Assembly (NCBI GenBank): GCA_016720775.1
Contig: JADKJX010000003.1
Span: 496,001-560,000 of the forward strand
Direction of reading: 5' to 3'
From: Chitinophagaceae bacterium
GTDB lineage: Bacteria > Bacteroidota > Bacteroidia > Chitinophagales > Chitinophagaceae
Length of the DNA stretch: 64,000 nucleotides
The translations under genes were made by a program, and so were the position numbers. Shown here piece by piece: positions 43,792-54,372 of the stretch. Position 1 is the stretch's first letter. The number at the start of each line of letters is the position of its first letter. The notes under the pieces are model-generated. The model had not been told where the DNA came from and ran no database searches. It saw nothing but the letters and a program-made list of their open reading frames with translations.

Positions 43792-46700
43792 ATGAACAAC
43801 ATGAAAAGGTTTTTACTTAAATCGAAATCATTGGCAATTATGCTGATCATTTCAAATTTGCTTCTTGCAAATTCAGCCTTTGCCAAGTCCACAACCTGGA
43901 ACCTGGCAACGGGTGGTTTGTGGACCACAGCCGGCAACTGGACGAATGGTGTGCCTGCTGCGGGCGATGACGTTACCATTAATACTACGTCTACAGCCAT
44001 TACTAACATACCATCAATCAGCTTGAACAGTTTAACCATTGGGGGCAACTGTAACCTGGTTCCGGCTGCAGCAGGTAATACACTTACTGTTACAGGAACA
44101 TTTTCTGTAGCGTCAGGTTTTGCCTTATCTCTCGGTACAAGCGGAGCAACCCGGTATAACATGACATTGGGTTCGGCTTGTGTGGGTACATTAAACGGGA
44201 CATTGAATGTTTACAGTACAGGTACCAATGCAACATTTACAAACAGTGGTACACTTTCAATTGGAAGTGCAGGTTTTGTAGCAGATGGCGGTGGTGCAAA
44301 TAATAGCGACTTCAGTTTGAGTGCTACGGGTGTTTTAAAAGTAGCTTCCACTGCAGGTATTTCCACTACTGCAGGAACAGGTAACATAAGACTGACCGGT
44401 ACCCGTACATATACCGCAGGTTCAGAAGTAGTTTATAACGGAAGTGCTGCACAGGTTACCGGAAACGCTATACCAACAACATCAGACATAACGATCGATA
44501 ATACAGCAGGTGTTACTTTAACTGCGGCATTAACAAGCACAGGAACTCTTACCATGACAAATGGTACGCTTGATATGGCAAATACTAATCTTAGTGTTGC
44601 CGGCTTAACAGGTTCAGGCAATTTAACTCATTCAAGTGGTGCTGCAGGTACAAGAACATTAACTGTAACCGGTACAGGCAGTCCGGCTGCTTTTACAGGT
44701 GTGATCAGCAATGGAACAGCAACTTCTGTTTTATTAAATAAGAGTGGTACTGGTACCCTTACTTTAAATGGATTGAATACCTATACGGGTACAACAACCA
44801 TCAGTGCCGGTACAATAAGCATAAATACATTACAGGATGTAAGTGGCGGAGCCAGTTCTTTAGGTGCTCCAACAACTGTTGCCAATGGAACCATAACACT
44901 TGTAGTTGCATCATCAACACTTAAATATACAGGTGCCGGTAACTCATCAAACCGTGTTATTGCTACAACAACCGATGGCTCTTCTATTGATGCATCGGGC
45001 ACAGGGTCATTAACATTAACAGGTGGTGTAACGTCTGGTGGTGGAAATGATGATCTGGAACTTACAGGAACCGGGGTTGGTATTATGAATAGTGTTATTG
45101 CTACAGGAAGCGGATTACTTGATAAAACAGGTACGGGCACATGGACCTTTGGCGCAGCGAATAGCTATACGGGAACAACTACTGTTAGTGCCGGTACATT
45201 GGCATATGGTATTAATAATGCGATATCAAGCGGCGCAGTAATAATAAGCGGCGGTACGCTTGATATAGGAACTTTTACCGATAATGTTGGAACAGTAACA
45301 TTAACAAGCGGAATCATTGCCGGTACAAGTGGCGTTTTAACCGGTACATCTTATGCCATGCAGAGTGGTTCGGTGAGTGCTATTCTTGCAGGTGCAGTTA
45401 ATTTAACTAAAACAACTGCGGGTACGGTAACTATGTCGGGTGCAAATACCTATACCGGTGTAACCACGATCACAACAGGTATACTGAGTGTGTCAACGAT
45501 CGGGAATGGTGGAGTTGCCGGAAACCTTGGTGCTGCTACAAATGCAGTTGGCAATTTAGTGTTGAATGGCGGTACCTTACAATATACAGGAGCAACTGCT
45601 TCTACCAACCGTAATTACACATTGGGTGCAACTTCAACCATTGAAGTAACAAATGCAGCTAACACATTAACAATATCAGGAGCAAGTAATGTTACAGCGA
45701 ATGGCCTTACAAAAACAGGGGCAGGTACATTACAATTGTCTGCTGCAAATGGATATACAGGAACAACAACTGTTAGTGCAGGTACTTTACTTTATGGTAT
45801 CAACAATGCATTGTCGAGTGGTGCCGTAACAGTTAACGGTGGAACTTTTGACATTGCAACATTTACCGATGCGGTTGGTACAGTAACATTAACAAGCGGA
45901 ACCATTGCCGGTACAAGCGGCGTTTTAACCGGTACATCTTATGCTATGCAAAGCGGTTCCGTAACGGCGATTCTTGGCGGTGCCGGTATCGCTTTAACTA
46001 AAACAACTTCAGGTACAGTAACTATGTCTGGTATTAATACTTATACAGGTATAACAACAATCAGTGCTGGAATATTAAGTGTGGGAACAATTGGAAATGG
46101 TGGAGTTGCTGGAAACCTCGGCGCTGCTACAAATGCAGCAGCTAACTTGGTGTTGGGTGGAGGTACACTGCAATATACCGGTGTTACTGCTTCAACAAAT
46201 AGGGCATTTACACTTACAACAGGTACAACTTCAACCATTGATGTTGCAACCAGTACAGAAAATCTTACAATCTCGGGCGCAAGTGCAGCTACAACAGGTT
46301 CTTTAATCAAATCAGGAGATGGTGCACTGACCTTATCGGGTGCAAATGCTTATACAGGCACTACAACTGTTAGTGCTGGTGCATTGATAGCTGGTGCAAG
46401 CGTAACAGCCAGTGTGGCCGGTCCGTTTGGTAATGCAGCAACTGCGATAATAATGGGTAATGCTTCAACTACAGCAAACAGTTCAAGTCCTTCCTTACTT
46501 ACTGGTGGTGCTTTTACGATGGCACGTACTGTAACTGTTGCCAACCAGGCTACAACCGGTAAATACAGTATCGGAGGTAATACAGATAATAACTCAACAT
46601 TCAGCGGACTGATCACTTTCAGTCAGCCGTTCTCAGCAGTACAGGTTGCTACAACCGGTACAAATACGCTTACAATATCTGGCGGTGCAACAGGCGGGCT

Positions 46701-49113
46701 TGCAGGAAGCAAAACCGTAACTTTTGATAATGCCGGTATGATCACAGTAGGTACTGTTGCCATGAGCAACGGAACAGGAACAACGGTTGTTCGTAAAATA
46801 AATAACGGTACGTTGGTAATGAATGTTGCCAACACATATACTGGTGGTACCACACTTGATGTGGGTGGTCTGCGTCTCAGCAACACAGGCGGAGCAGGTA
46901 TAGCAGGACAGGCGCTGACGCTTAATGGCGGTTCCTTGGTTTTAGCAACAAATACAACTGTCAATGCATATAATGTAACAGTTGGTGGTAACGTGAATAT
47001 TTTCTCAGACAGGTCAACAGTTGGAGCTGGTATAACCCACACACTGGGAACCTTGTCTGTCGGCAATTTCAGTATGTTCTATTATCTCGGTTCAAATGTA
47101 AATGACGGATTAGGCGGTGTAACTTTTGGGGCCACAACATTATCTGCAGCTACGCCTGTATTTGATGTATCAAACGGCGGACTGAATATTACACTGGGTG
47201 CTTTGAGTGGTAACAACCCATTTAATAAGGCCGGTGGCGGACAGCTTACTTTGGGTACGGCATCTGCACGTACCGGTGGAACAGCTACTTTAGTAGGAGG
47301 TACATTAAGGCTAAGCAGTGTGAGTGGCTTAGGAACAACTGCTGTTCCATTGCAACTTAACGGCGGCACTTTAGAACTTTCAACTGACGCAACCGTTAAT
47401 GCATACAATGCAACTGTGGGCGGTGATGTAACGATCATGTCGAACAGGGCTACCGCTGGTGCAGGGATCACTCATATACTTGGTACATTAAGTATGGGTG
47501 CAAACACGGTAACAGCTATTAAAGGCGCTAATGCAACAAGCGGTACTCCGGCTGTTCAGTTTGGTAACTTCACTATGACCGGTATAGCAACGCTTAGCCC
47601 GGGTAATGCTAATATTTTAATGGCAGGTTCTGCAACCGGCGCTTTCAAATTATTTAAGAGCGGCACAGGTACTTTGCAAAAGATAACTACCGCCTGGACA
47701 TTGGGTGGTGACTTTGAGATCACTGCAGGTACATATGATGCAACTACACAGAATACGACCTTATTGGGCAATTGGCTGAATAACGGCGGTACACATACTG
47801 CAAGCGGTGCATCTACTGTGATAATGAACGGATCTGCTTTGCAAACGATCGGAGGTGGTACATCTACCACATTCAATGCGCTTACTATTGATAATAATTC
47901 AGGTGTTTCGCTTGACAATAACGAGACAGTAAATGCAATATTGACATTGACGAATGGTAAATTAAATATTCCAACTGGTAATACATTAACCATTGCTAAT
48001 GGAAATGCAATTGCTGGTTCAGGCTTTGATGCAAACAAGCAAATAGCAACACTCGTTGACTATGGTACAGGTGCTAAAGGTTTTGTAAGAGTAAATAACC
48101 TGGCAACTTCTGTAGCTTACTTGTTACCGGTTGGCGATGGTACTAATTACCTGCCCGTAACGCTTACTCCTACTGATGTTGCTGCAAGCAATAGCTTTAA
48201 TGTTTGTGTGTTCCAGGGCATCACTGCAGATGGCGAACCGAATGGTACTCCTTTTACTACTCCACAAAAAAATAATTGTGTGGATGCAGTATGGACTGTA
48301 AATTATAATGGTCCGGGTTCACCAACAGCTGCTGCCGTTGATATGAAAGTAGAATGGCCGCAATCTCTGGAGGGTATTAATTTCCAGAGTTACTTAGGTA
48401 ATGTCATCGGCATTGCACACTATGATGCGGCTCCAACTTCACTTTGGGGACCTGTTGTGGGAATCGGAAATAACCCGGTTACAGGTGGTGATGCAACCCG
48501 TGGAACTATCACCCAGTTCTCGCCATTTGGTGTAGGAAGGATAGATCCTACCGGTGGTGTACTGGCGATCAAGATCAATTATTTCAATGCGTCAAAAGGC
48601 AATGGCTTTAATACATTGAACTGGCAGGCTGCCTGCTCATCATCACAGGCCATCTTTGAACTGGAGCGTTCGGTTGACGGGGTGAACTTCATAAACATCA
48701 ACAGCATTATTGCCACACAGGCACGATGTGCTTCCCCGTTCAGCTACAACGATAATACCGCTCCGGCAGGTACTGTTTTCTACCGCATCAGGATCATTGA
48801 TGTGGATGGTAAGGCTTCATACTCAGCCATTGTGAAACTCAGCAGCCAGGTTAAGGATATCGAATTATCCGGTATAGCGCCTAACCCGGTAATGAACATT
48901 GCACAGGTGAAAGTAAATACAACCAAAAAAGATGTAGTGAACCTGGTGGTTATTGCTGCAGATGGTAAGGTTGTTAGCAGAACCAGTGTGCAGCTCCAGG
49001 CTGGCTCAAGCATTATAAGTGTGGATATAGCCAACCTGCCATCCGGTGTTTACATGTTGAAAGGTATTTTCAGCGATGGACAAACAAATACAGTTAAATT
49101 CATCAAGCAATAA
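43792..49113 (+). CDS. Giant T9SS type A surface protein with autotransporter-type beta-helix repeats
   Basis: A 1773-residue protein. A signal peptide (about 1-32, LLLANSAFAK) is followed by a short N-terminal module (TWNLATGGLWTTAGNWTNGVP) and a long Gly/Thr-rich region (about 90-1430) of autotransporter-associated beta-strand repeats, recognisable by GTLTLSGANTYTGTTTVSAGTL-type units that usually form a right-handed beta-helix. Then comes a beta domain (about 1530-1680) and a T9SS type A sorting domain (IAPNPVMNIAQVKV, DGKVV, LPSGVYMLKG, TVKFIKQ end). It should be exported and attached to the surface as an adhesin or biofilm protein (inference). It has tandem internal duplication, and the next gene is a shorter paralogue. 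A terminator follows. Confidence 0.88.
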   Translation: MNNMKRFLLKSKSLAIMLIISNLLLANSAFAKSTTWNLATGGLWTTAGNWTNGVPAAGDDVTINTTSTAITNIPSISLNSLTIGGNCNLVPAAAGNTLTVTGTFSVASGFALSLGTSGATRYNMTLGSACVGTLNGTLNVYSTGTNATFTNSGTLSIGSAGFVADGGGANNSDFSLSATGVLKVASTAGISTTAGTGNIRLTGTRTYTAGSEVVYNGSAAQVTGNAIPTTSDITIDNTAGVTLTAALTSTGTLTMTNGTLDMANTNLSVAGLTGSGNLTHSSGAAGTRTLTVTGTGSPAAFTGVISNGTATSVLLNKSGTGTLTLNGLNTYTGTTTISAGTISINTLQDVSGGASSLGAPTTVANGTITLVVASSTLKYTGAGNSSNRVIATTTDGSSIDASGTGSLTLTGGVTSGGGNDDLELTGTGVGIMNSVIATGSGLLDKTGTGTWTFGAANSYTGTTTVSAGTLAYGINNAISSGAVIISGGTLDIGTFTDNVGTVTLTSGIIAGTSGVLTGTSYAMQSGSVSAILAGAVNLTKTTAGTVTMSGANTYTGVTTITTGILSVSTIGNGGVAGNLGAATNAVGNLVLNGGTLQYTGATASTNRNYTLGATSTIEVTNAANTLTISGASNVTANGLTKTGAGTLQLSAANGYTGTTTVSAGTLLYGINNALSSGAVTVNGGTFDIATFTDAVGTVTLTSGTIAGTSGVLTGTSYAMQSGSVTAILGGAGIALTKTTSGTVTMSGINTYTGITTISAGILSVGTIGNGGVAGNLGAATNAAANLVLGGGTLQYTGVTASTNRAFTLTTGTTSTIDVATSTENLTISGASAATTGSLIKSGDGALTLSGANAYTGTTTVSAGALIAGASVTASVAGPFGNAATAIIMGNASTTANSSSPSLLTGGAFTMARTVTVANQATTGKYSIGGNTDNNSTFSGLITFSQPFSAVQVATTGTNTLTISGGATGGLAGSKTVTFDNAGMITVGTVAMSNGTGTTVVRKINNGTLVMNVANTYTGGTTLDVGGLRLSNTGGAGIAGQALTLNGGSLVLATNTTVNAYNVTVGGNVNIFSDRSTVGAGITHTLGTLSVGNFSMFYYLGSNVNDGLGGVTFGATTLSAATPVFDVSNGGLNITLGALSGNNPFNKAGGGQLTLGTASARTGGTATLVGGTLRLSSVSGLGTTAVPLQLNGGTLELSTDATVNAYNATVGGDVTIMSNRATAGAGITHILGTLSMGANTVTAIKGANATSGTPAVQFGNFTMTGIATLSPGNANILMAGSATGAFKLFKSGTGTLQKITTAWTLGGDFEITAGTYDATTQNTTLLGNWLNNGGTHTASGASTVIMNGSALQTIGGGTSTTFNALTIDNNSGVSLDNNETVNAILTLTNGKLNIPTGNTLTIANGNAIAGSGFDANKQIATLVDYGTGAKGFVRVNNLATSVAYLLPVGDGTNYLPVTLTPTDVAASNSFNVCVFQGITADGEPNGTPFTTPQKNNCVDAVWTVNYNGPGSPTAAAVDMKVEWPQSLEGINFQSYLGNVIGIAHYDAAPTSLWGPVVGIGNNPVTGGDATRGTITQFSPFGVGRIDPTGGVLAIKINYFNASKGNGFNTLNWQAACSSSQAIFELERSVDGVNFININSIIATQARCASPFSYNDNTAPAGTVFYRIRIIDVDGKASYSAIVKLSSQVKDIELSGIAPNPVMNIAQVKVNTTKKDVVNLVVIAADGKVVSRTSVQLQAGSSIISVDIANLPSGVYMLKGIFSDGQTNTVKFIKQ
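45121..46296 (+). repeat. Internal tandem duplication of about 590 bp in the giant surface gene
   Basis: The block from about 45121 to 45709 recurs at about 45710-46296 with about 590-base spacing: TGTTAGTGCC at 45183 and TGTTAGTGCA at 45771; GGAGTTGCCGG at 45511 and GGAGTTGCTGG at 46102. It adds about 197 residues of beta-helix. Third-position differences show the copies are not very recent. Confidence 0.6.
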
Positions 49114-49134
49114 GTACACATCAATCTAAGCATG

Positions 49135-49168
49135 AAAGCGCCCCCTAAACAGGGCGCTTTTTTTATTT
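49135..49168 (+). terminator. Terminator after the giant surface protein gene
   Basis: AAGCGCCC, short loop, GGGCGCTT, then TTTTTATTT. It lies 22 bases after the stop. The remaining bases to 49458 hold no gene I can support. Confidence 0.8.
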
Positions 49169-49458
49169 ATTCAGGCCTTTGAAATACAGTCTGGCAGGTA
49201 TTTTTAGATAATAACGCTTGTATATCCCGGACTTCTATTTGCGATTTCCGGATTTTAGATATAACTTTAAACGCTAAATTCTGGTAATCAGGCCTCAAAA
49301 CCAGGTTATCATTGTTACTAACCCACCCACAATACCTTGTTTGAATAACCACAGCTTTCGGTTTTTAACTGATCGTGTCATCCTGTTCAAATATCTGAAG
49401 TGAAGCCGGATTCCCTATGCGGAATTCAGAAACTATTAATTTAATTAAATGTACTAAG

Positions 49459-51730
49459 ATGAAAAAATTTTTACCCAACAAGAAGACATTCGCTTTCAGT
49501 GTGATGTTTGCAATTCTATTTCTCTTTATTTCTTTTACAGGTTTTGCTTTAACCAAGACCTGGAATGGCGGTACTGGCGGTAGTAAAAACTGGACTACTG
49601 CTGGAAACTGGACACCATCCGGCGCCCCCGCTTCAACAGATGATGTAGTATTCAGTACTGCCGGAACAATTACATTCACCACTATGCCGGCAAGTGGCTC
49701 CTCTTATCTTTCCTTGTACATTTCCAGTGGAACTTTTGTAAGTTTTTCCAATGGAACGGCTTGTACGATAATTATTGGTGGCGGAGCCCCGGATCCGGAT
49801 CTTTCTATAGCAGGAGGTTCATCCCTTACTCTGGCAAGCAATATGAGCATTACCCTGGCAGCAAGTGCCAATGCAAATATCAGCGGTGATTTTCTCATCT
49901 CTCCAGGCTGTACTTTCAATTCTAATGCAGCTGGTGTTGCTACCAGTGTTTTTGGTACTGTTAATAGCCAGGGAACGGTGAATGGAACGTTGAGTACATT
50001 AACATTTGGAAGTGGCGGCGCCTATGTGCACAACCAGGATGGGGGAACTATCCCAACGGCAAACTGGAATAGCAGTTCATTTTGTATCATAACCGGTGTA
50101 ACGGCTAATCATCCTGCAGGAGGGAACCAGACATTCGGTAACCTTACTTATAATTGCGCCGGGCTTATCAGCAGCATCACCATGGCAAATGGGGTATCTG
50201 TTGCAAATGATTTCACGGTCTTAAGTACCGGCGGAGGATCGGCAAGGCTATTAATGACGGCAGGCTCTTTTACTGTGGGAAGAGACCTGGATGTGGAAGC
50301 TAACTTTACTGTTTCTGGTACTACCGACAGAACACTTACCGTTGTAAGGGATGCATTTATATCAGGCGGTGGAAATATTGATCTTTGCAACGGAAACATA
50401 GGTAATACAGGAACATTAAATGTGGGTGGAAATTTCACAAGCTTTGGTGCCCTTACTGAAAACGGAAATGGTAAAGGGCAACTCAATTTTAACGGTACCG
50501 TGGCACAGAACTTCAATGAAGCCGGTGCATTTGTAAATACCATCGGTATTGGAATAAATAATGCTGCCGGTGTCACTTTCTCTGGTAATTCTATTACTAT
50601 AAATGATGCATTAACCCTGACCAATGGGGTATTAACAATTCCTGCAATAAAACATTAACCATTGCAAACGGTAACGTAATTGCCGGCAGTGGATTTGGTC
50701 CAGGGAAACACATCAATACACAGGTTTCCGGAGCCACACAGGCTTTTGTAATAGTGAATAACATGGCTGCAGCAACGGCTTATACCATACCTACCGGTAA
50801 CGGCACCTATTATTTGCCGGTTACATTAACCCCGCCTAATACAAGCAGTTTCACAGTAGGTGTGTTCACAGGTATTACCCAGAACGGGTTGCCCAATGGT
50901 ACAGCATTCACTGCACCAATGAAGCAAGGCGTTGTAGATGCAGTATGGACATTAACCGGAATTCCGGTACCCTGGGCACCGACATGACCTTAGGGCTGGC
51001 CTGCAGCATTGGAAGGATCATCATTTGCAACTTATACAACCAATCAAATCGGAATAGCACATTGGGATAATCCAGCCTGGGGTAACTGTGTTGGAACAGG
51101 AGATAACTCAGCCAACACAGCCACCCGTAATGGTGTTACTGTATTTTCGCCGTTCAGTGTTGAAAAACACCTTATGTGTTGCCGGTCAAATTCAGTTATG
51201 TAAATGCTGCAAAAGCAAATGGCAGCAATACTGTTTACTGGAAAGCAGCCTGCAGCAGTGCTGAAGTTACATTCAATGTAGAGCGCTCTACAGATGGAAC
51301 AAGCTTCAGTACAGTAAATTCTATTTTTGCAAGCCAGTTGCGTTGCGCCCAGCCATTTAACTATGCAGATAACAGCAGCTCAGCAGGAACTGTTTTCTAC
51401 CGCATCCGGTCAGTAGAAGTAACCGGCGTTGTCACTTATTCTACCATCGTAAAATTATCCGATCAGCAGAAAGACATGCAACTGAAAGCGGTATTGCCAA
51501 ACCCGGTAACTGACCAGGCGCAGTTAAGTATTAACTCACCGCAAAAAGATGAGATAAGCCTCGTGGTTGTATCCATGGACGGTAAAATAGTTCAGCAGAG
51601 TAAAGTACAACTGCAGGCTGGTGCCAGCATTGTGAACCTGGATGTATCTGCACTTCAAAAAGGTGTTTATATGGTGAAAGGCACATTTGGAAATGGCGAA
51701 AGCAATACGCTTCGATTCATCAAACAATAA
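49459..51730 (+). pseudogene. Second T9SS type A surface protein (tandem paralogue), four single-base indels
   Basis: The start is ATG 49459 (signal peptide MKKFLPNKKTFAFSVMF, FTGFA). The first frame opens earlier, at 49417, but adds an unlikely leader. The beginning (TWNGGTGGSKNWTTAGNWTPSG) and the end (CTD with LPNPVTDQAQLS, DGKIV, LRFIKQ) match the neighbour at 43792. Using that paralogue, four shifts are seen: a base lost at about 50646 (IPA, NKTLTIANGN), one lost at about 50958 (TLTG, NSGTLGTDM), one gained at 50996 (TLG, WPAALEGSSF) and one lost at about 51162 (FSV, KTPYVLPVKFSYVN). All lie in 520 bases. Either decay or a local assembly problem; intact it would be about 757 residues. 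Confidence 0.75.
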
Positions 51731-51745
51731 AATTTAATCAGTTCT

Positions 51746-51788
51746 ATAAAAGAGAATGCGGCTCCAGAGGAGCCGCATTCTCTTTTAT
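51746..51788. terminator. Strong bidirectional terminator, perfect 19-bp stem
   Basis: Bases 51746-51764 and 51770-51788 are perfect reverse complements (ATAAAAGAGAATGCGGCTC type) with a CAGAG loop. It sits between the convergent surface protein and DUF4293 genes and is T-rich on exit in both directions. Confidence 0.9.
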
Positions 51789-51806
51789 AATTACTTTTTT
51801 TCTCTA

Positions 51807-52217
51807 TTATCTTAACCGGTCACTCTCTTTAATAAGTTTCTCATCTTTATTAATGGCTCTTGCTGCAAGAAAAAAGGCAATGATGACAATGCTTTGTAAA
51901 ATACTGGTCAACGATAAGGTGCCTGCTGAAAAGGTCTTTACTTCCCGGTAATAAAGAAATATGAGCAATGCCTCCAGCACAATGCCAAGCAGGCAAAGCC
52001 GTAACTGAAGGGTGCGTTTTTTAAAAAGAAAGACCAGGAATAAAGCGAGCACAGCAATGATGCCGGTAACAATGATCAGCGGAAAACTTTCGGTGGCATT
52101 CAACTGGTAATCGGCTACCCCTTTTTGATTGGTGCCGCTGTAGTAAGGAAATTTATAGCTGGCAAAAGCACAAGCCGATGCAAGCAACAGCCAGAGAGAT
52201 TGTATGCGCTGTATCAT
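51807..52217 (-). CDS. DUF4293-like four-TM membrane protein
   Basis: A 136-residue membrane protein with four hydrophobic segments (about 5-22, 44-64, 72-88, 103-122). MIQRIQSLWLLLASACAFASYKFPYYSG is characteristic of the Bacteroidota family DUF4293, whose function is unknown. In other members of the phylum it lies near rho or RNA-metabolism genes; here it is alone. A hairpin terminator (51746-51788) follows it on its own strand. Confidence 0.8.
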   Translation of the reverse strand: MIQRIQSLWLLLASACAFASYKFPYYSGTNQKGVADYQLNATESFPLIIVTGIIAVLALFLVFLFKKRTLQLRLCLLGIVLEALLIFLYYREVKTFSAGTLSLTSILQSIVIIAFFLAARAINKDEKLIKESDRLR

Positions 52218-52256
52218 ATTGATGGTTGTTTGGGCGAAATTAATTTAATTGGGGCA

Positions 52257-52288
52257 TAAAAAAACTTCCACTAAAGGAAGTTTTTTAT
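52257..52288 (-). terminator. Terminator of the small secreted-protein gene
   Basis: AAAAAACTTCC, six-base loop, GGAAGTTTTTT. It is A-rich on the left and T-rich on the right, so it works on either strand; it lies 33 bases after the stop of the minus-strand gene. Confidence 0.7.
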
Positions 52289-52320
52289 GATATTTTTTCA
52301 CGCCTCGTATTCTTTTGCCG

Positions 52321-52686
52321 TTACTGCTGTTGTTGCAGAACATGCTCTGTTTTTTTTACTTCTTTTTTTGCAGGTGCAGTTGCGGCCGGTGGCTTAGGTG
52401 TCAAAATTTTACTGTTTGTATTGTATGCATCTGCTTCTGATTTTGCAGAAGGACTTATCCGGGTATCTCTCGGTTTAAACTCACCACCGTGTACGATCGG
52501 TTTTGCTGTTTGTTGTTCATTGTTTTGTTGCAGTGTTGGAGCTGCAGGAACAGAACTAACAGCCGATCCGGGTTTATGCGTACTTTTCATGGGGCTGCTT
52601 TCCGGTCCTGCATTTTGTGCAACCCCATTCATTCCTGTAAAAAAAATGCAACCGGTAATAAGCAGGGGCGTGATCAGTTTTTTCAT
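52321..52686 (-). CDS. Small secreted low-complexity protein
   Basis: A 121-residue protein with a signal peptide (about 1-24, MNGVAQ) and a low-complexity Pro/Ala/Lys/Gln body ending in QQQQ (TPKPPAATAPAKKEVKKTEH). No family is recognised. The composition suggests an unstructured periplasmic or surface linker protein. A gap of 29 bases separates it from the T9SS gene upstream, so the two may share a transcript. Confidence 0.55.
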   Translation of the reverse strand: MKKLITPLLITGCIFFTGMNGVAQNAGPESSPMKSTHKPGSAVSSVPAAPTLQQNNEQQTAKPIVHGGEFKPRDTRISPSAKSEADAYNTNSKILTPKPPAATAPAKKEVKKTEHVLQQQQ

Positions 52687-52715
52687 TGTATGTTGATTTG
52701 CTTTTTTAAAAAATT

Positions 52716-54251
52716 TTATTGTTTTACAAATTGATAGCTTTCTTTATTGCCATTGTTCCTGGTCACCTGGATAACATAGGTGCCGGCTGCCAACGGAGTT
52801 ACATTCATCACTACCAGGCTTGCCGATGGTTTCAATGATAAAATGAGCTTGCCATCTATTCCATATACCTGCAGGCTGACCTGGTTTACGTATGATGTAG
52901 GTAACAATATGTTCAACACGGTAGTGGCAGGATTGGGGAATATCCGTAATTCTTCCATGCCTTTGTCGAACTTAACCTGGCGTATGGGCGAATAGAAGAA
53001 ACTGCCGCTTTTGTCAATCACTTTCAAACGGTAATAGTTCCATCCATTAACCGGTGTTGGGTCGTATGCAACATAGGCCGACTGAACCATCTGTCTTGAA
53101 GCAACGTTTGTGAGTTGCGTAAAGTCTCTTGCATTCACTGATTTTTCAACTTCATACAATCGGGTATCCTGTTCATTGGCAGCTTCCCAGTTTACTCTTA
53201 CACGGTTACCATCTGCAATGGCTGTGAAGTAAATGAGTTTAACCGGCAGGCCGTTGTATTTACTGTTTGTTCCCAGGGTGAATCTTCTTTCAGGATACGC
53301 AAAACTGTTAAAGGCGTTCGACCGGACATACCCGGAAAGACTGTCGGCACCCGTTACCCTGCCGGGTAGCCAACCTCCTGGTACATCCCAAACGAATGGT
53401 GGCCTGTTTATATATTGTGCTACCACAAGACTGTCTCTTACTGCTGCATTACTGCTTACGCGGCTGTATCCCCTCCATGATAAATTTACCATGGCATTAT
53501 TGTCCGACAAGGTATTTCCCGTCATCTCCCAATATTCAACCCGGCTTATATGGTCAATGGGTAAGAATACATTGGTATAGTTAAACGGGGTATCAGGAAA
53601 ATACTCAACCGTCCAGGTTGCTAAATTGGCATTGGCTTTTTCAAGTTTTACCGGGGCATATAAACTATCTGTTTTGCCAACCGGGAATAAATAAAAGGTG
53701 GGCAGGCTGCCGATCACATTTCCTGTGCGGCTCAGCCTTCCGTTCACCCAGCTCCTGGTGTTATTACTGGTAGAAACGATCGCAGTGATGGCCGGGTTGG
53801 AAACCCAGAGGCTGTCGTTGCCATAACCGCTCCGGGTAAAAACAAAGCCGGTATCAAGATGCAGGTTATTTCTTACCTCGCAGGAAGAAAGCAATGTGTC
53901 GCCAATGGTATTGCGGATGGTAAGGTCGTAAAATCTTGTTTTACCATAAAAACTCTGCCTGTTTGTACCCTGGAAAAAAACATTCCCGGTGCTTGTAACA
54001 TCCATTACGCCGGTAGTTGTTGAATCAAGCCAGCCTTCCGGTGAAGCAGCCGTATTCTTATACAGGTAAATTGAATCGTCGATAGCAGTCCATTTGCTGG
54101 TCCCTAAAAATGTTATACCACCCCCGGTTATTACGGTCTTGGTTCCGGCAGTGGTTACTATTTGCACATCGGTAGCCCTTGCCACTTGCTGGCCATAGCT
54201 TTTAAATGCAAACAGTAGTAAAAAAACTAAACCGGTTTTCTTTAACAGCAT
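52716..54251 (-). CDS. T9SS type A secreted protein
   Basis: A 511-residue protein. A signal peptide (about 1-20, SYGQQV) leads a beta-rich passenger (about 25-345: TTAGTKTVITGGGITFLGTSKW; NTIGDTLLSSCEVRNNLHLDTGF), a fibronectin-III-like segment (about 345-430: YFTAIADGNRVRVNWEAANEQDTRLYEVEKS), and a type A sorting domain (LRIFPNPATTVLNILLP, GIDGKLILSL, AAGTYVIQV, YQFVKQ end). It should be exported through T9SS and anchored or released. It starts about 120 bases from the end of the S74-domain gene, so the two may be cotranscribed. Confidence 0.87.
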   Translation of the reverse strand: MLLKKTGLVFLLLFAFKSYGQQVARATDVQIVTTAGTKTVITGGGITFLGTSKWTAIDDSIYLYKNTAASPEGWLDSTTTGVMDVTSTGNVFFQGTNRQSFYGKTRFYDLTIRNTIGDTLLSSCEVRNNLHLDTGFVFTRSGYGNDSLWVSNPAITAIVSTSNNTRSWVNGRLSRTGNVIGSLPTFYLFPVGKTDSLYAPVKLEKANANLATWTVEYFPDTPFNYTNVFLPIDHISRVEYWEMTGNTLSDNNAMVNLSWRGYSRVSSNAAVRDSLVVAQYINRPPFVWDVPGGWLPGRVTGADSLSGYVRSNAFNSFAYPERRFTLGTNSKYNGLPVKLIYFTAIADGNRVRVNWEAANEQDTRLYEVEKSVNARDFTQLTNVASRQMVQSAYVAYDPTPVNGWNYYRLKVIDKSGSFFYSPIRQVKFDKGMEELRIFPNPATTVLNILLPTSYVNQVSLQVYGIDGKLILSLKPSASLVVMNVTPLAAGTYVIQVTRNNGNKESYQFVKQ

Positions 54252-54372
54252 AATGAACTGTGTTTATTAATGATAAAGCGTTTCTCAAAAAAACCGGATA
54301 AAGGATTCTCTAATGTACATTAAATTCTCCTTACTTAATATCCCCAATTTTAGGGATATAAGAACCAGTTTT

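Noticed and set aside
44433..48038. Several minus-strand ORFs of 60-160 codons over the giant adhesin gene
   Set aside because: They mirror the Gly/Thr-rich repeat (giving Val/Pro-rich text) and share no features with real proteins.
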